Shown here: positions 62,878 through 64,000 of the stretch, one piece after another | Position numbering within the stretch: position 1 is the stretch's first letter | Layout: every line of letters starts with the position of its first letter | Origin: an uncultured Shimia sp. | GTDB lineage: Bacteria; Pseudomonadota; Alphaproteobacteria; Rhodobacterales; Rhodobacteraceae | Direction of reading: 5' to 3' | DNA: 64,000 nucleotides | Assembly (NCBI RefSeq): GCF_947493595.1 | Contig: NZ_CANLRL010000001.1 | Span: forward strand, 248,001 to 312,000 | Translations under genes and position numbers: made by a program | Notes under the pieces: model-generated | Seen by the model: the letters and a program-made list of their open reading frames with translations, nothing else | Told to the model about the DNA's origin: nothing | Databases searched by the model: none

Positions 62878-63260
62878 GGATGGGCGGTCTGGATTTGGGA
62901 CGTGCTGGATTGCAGTGCGCTGTGCCGTCGTCAGAAGGCGCTCAATGTGAGCCTTCTCGGTCACGGGAGAAACTGGGCCGCCGAACCTGCTCACTGACAG
63001 TACAGGCATCAAATCAGAGGGTGGAGGCGAGTGGACTGCCCGTAAGCATGGCGGGTCGAAGTGCCGGATTTGGCGCGCATTACCCCTCGGGATCAATGAA
63101 GAAACGTTGGAAGTGCGGGCCGTGGAGATCACCACCAGCTATATCGGTGAGGCGCCGATAAGGCTGGAATTTCTTAACCAAATCCCTCCAGATCAGGACG
63201 TCGGATCGGTGACCGCCGATGGGGCATTCGACACGCGCAAATGTCACGAAGCGATTGCGT
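62878..63260 (+). pseudogene. IS5-type transposase remnant
   Basis: Fragments of a DDE transposase are readable across at least two frameshifts: ALCRRQKALNVSL (about 62913-62950), GPPNLLTDSTGIK with EWTARKHGG (about 62977-63055), then EETLEVRAVEITTSYIGEAP and QIPPDQDVGSVTADGAFDTR with KCHEAIA (63100-63260). The middle of the IS5-family catalytic domain is thus present, but the N-terminus, C-terminus and terminal inverted repeats are missing. Inactive. Confidence 0.8.
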
Positions 63261-63585
63261 CTTTTGTAGCGGCATTTGGCGTATTTCACGGCCTTCTTGC
63301 GTCGCTTCGACCTAGGAAGCAGGGATGTTGATTGTCAGTGTCAACGGACACTCAACAGGCAATGTTTCATCCGCTTGCAAAATCGGGCTCTTAATGTGCC
63401 GTGACCTTCGGTATTGGGGTGACCCAAAGGGTAAGTGACCGGAGTTTTCGAAAATAGGTGGCACCAGCTTCATTGCCTGTGCCAGAGTTGTACCAAGGAA
63501 AACCTGCCGGCGCTGTTACGGCATTGTCGTTGATGCGGATTGATGCCTACGTGCATATAATGAAAAAGTTATTTGGGAGAGAACC

Positions 63586-63852
63586 ATGTCGAAGAGTGTC
63601 TGCGGAGCCATTTGCGGTGTCTTATTTCTTACGGGATGCACAGGTGTTGGCGGAACAAACTCGGACGGTCATCTCGCCAATCTTTCCGACAATCTGGTTG
63701 CGCTGGCTGCGCCGAACCAAGATCTCAACACGGTTCGGATTAACCCCGTTGATGGGTGTTATGAGTATCGGCACGTGGGGCCGGTTGAAACAACCTACTT
63801 GCCTTTGAGGGCACACGCCGGAAACCCGCTGTGCTCGCGCCCTCCGGAATAG
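63586..63852 (+). CDS. Small lipoprotein
   Basis: An 88-residue protein with a lipoprotein signal; the lipobox FLTGC places the lipidated Cys at residue 18. The mature part is about 70 residues, ending in a segment VDGCYEYRHVGPVETTYLPL with two further Cys. GGGAGAGAACC precedes the ATG. Family not recognised; similar short lipoproteins occur in Roseobacter-group genomes. Confidence 0.7.
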   Translation: MSKSVCGAICGVLFLTGCTGVGGTNSDGHLANLSDNLVALAAPNQDLNTVRINPVDGCYEYRHVGPVETTYLPLRAHAGNPLCSRPPE

Positions 63853-64000
63853 CGGCGTCAGCCGATCACACCTATGTACTGGATGTGACTACAGTCTCAG
63901 GTGGGTGTAAGTGGGCTGTCGATCCGGTGGCAACATGATCGTACAGGTCATTGATGTGGGGCATAACCATCCGAACACAGCCCGAGCTTGCACGTCCGCC
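63853..64000. other. Window end, no gene seen
   Basis: 148 bp after the lipoprotein with no terminator or complete gene visible; the window stops here. Confidence 0.5.

Overview
The window looks like a chromosome segment of a Roseobacter-group alphaproteobacterium (Rhodobacterales). The basis is coding style (GC-rich, many ATGA-type overlaps), gene families typical of that group (two-domain cold-shock protein followed by DUF192, RutR-linked reductive pyrimidine catabolism, B12-dependent NrdJ, DUF1489) and GC-rich intergenic hairpin elements. Species cannot be named from sequence alone.

Layout. 1-4.4 kb: small membrane/secreted proteins of unknown role and a Tat-exported CpdB-type nucleotidase. 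4.4-14 kb: housekeeping genes (trpE, a PpiD-like chaperone, an aminotransferase, gpt, an L,D-transpeptidase/LysE/fabI operon, pdxH, cold-shock and DUF192 proteins, tRNA-Pro). 14-16.5 kb: a LysR regulator divergent from an oxidoreductase and an SDR. 17.2-30.2 kb: a complete reductive pyrimidine-degradation module: PreT/PreA dihydropyrimidine dehydrogenase, two RutR-like repressors, N-carbamoyl-amino-acid hydrolase, dihydropyrimidinase and an ABC importer. RutR-type boxes lie in front of both the preTA and the hydrolase promoters, so the module appears to be one regulon. 30.2-33.6 kb: trxC, a geranylgeranyl-reductase-like flavoprotein, a thioesterase, an orphan DUF4415 protein and small membrane proteins. 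33.6-38.9 kb: a patchy accessory zone with an AT-rich orphan gene, ettA, structured repeats and a run of tiny membrane proteins, one (53 aa) below usual ORF cut-offs. Then nadD and a chemoreceptor.

41.7-56.9 kb is the most interesting part: a large surface-polysaccharide locus in three transcription units. It combines a cellulose-synthase-like GT2 glycosyltransferase with an altered QxxRW motif, a STAS-sugar nucleotidyltransferase fusion, a membrane acyltransferase, two secreted DUF3131 proteins, a large secreted scaffold-like protein, an HlyD-like adaptor, and a membrane protein with a degenerate ABC ATPase domain whose C-terminus looks RsbW/GHKL-like. A GH16 licheninase-type glucanase and an OmpA-like protein sit at one edge. 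The two divergent promoters share an 18-bp AT-rich motif. I infer an exopolysaccharide (possibly beta-1,3/1,4-glucan) synthesis and export machine with partner-switch-like control; I do not recognise it as a described system.

57-59.6 kb: modABC molybdate importer. 59.7-62.6 kb: DUF1489 gene and nrdJ. The right end carries a decayed IS5-type transposase and a small lipoprotein. Two dispersed repeat families (three tandem 11-mers; GC hairpins ending in GATATTTT) each occur twice in the window.
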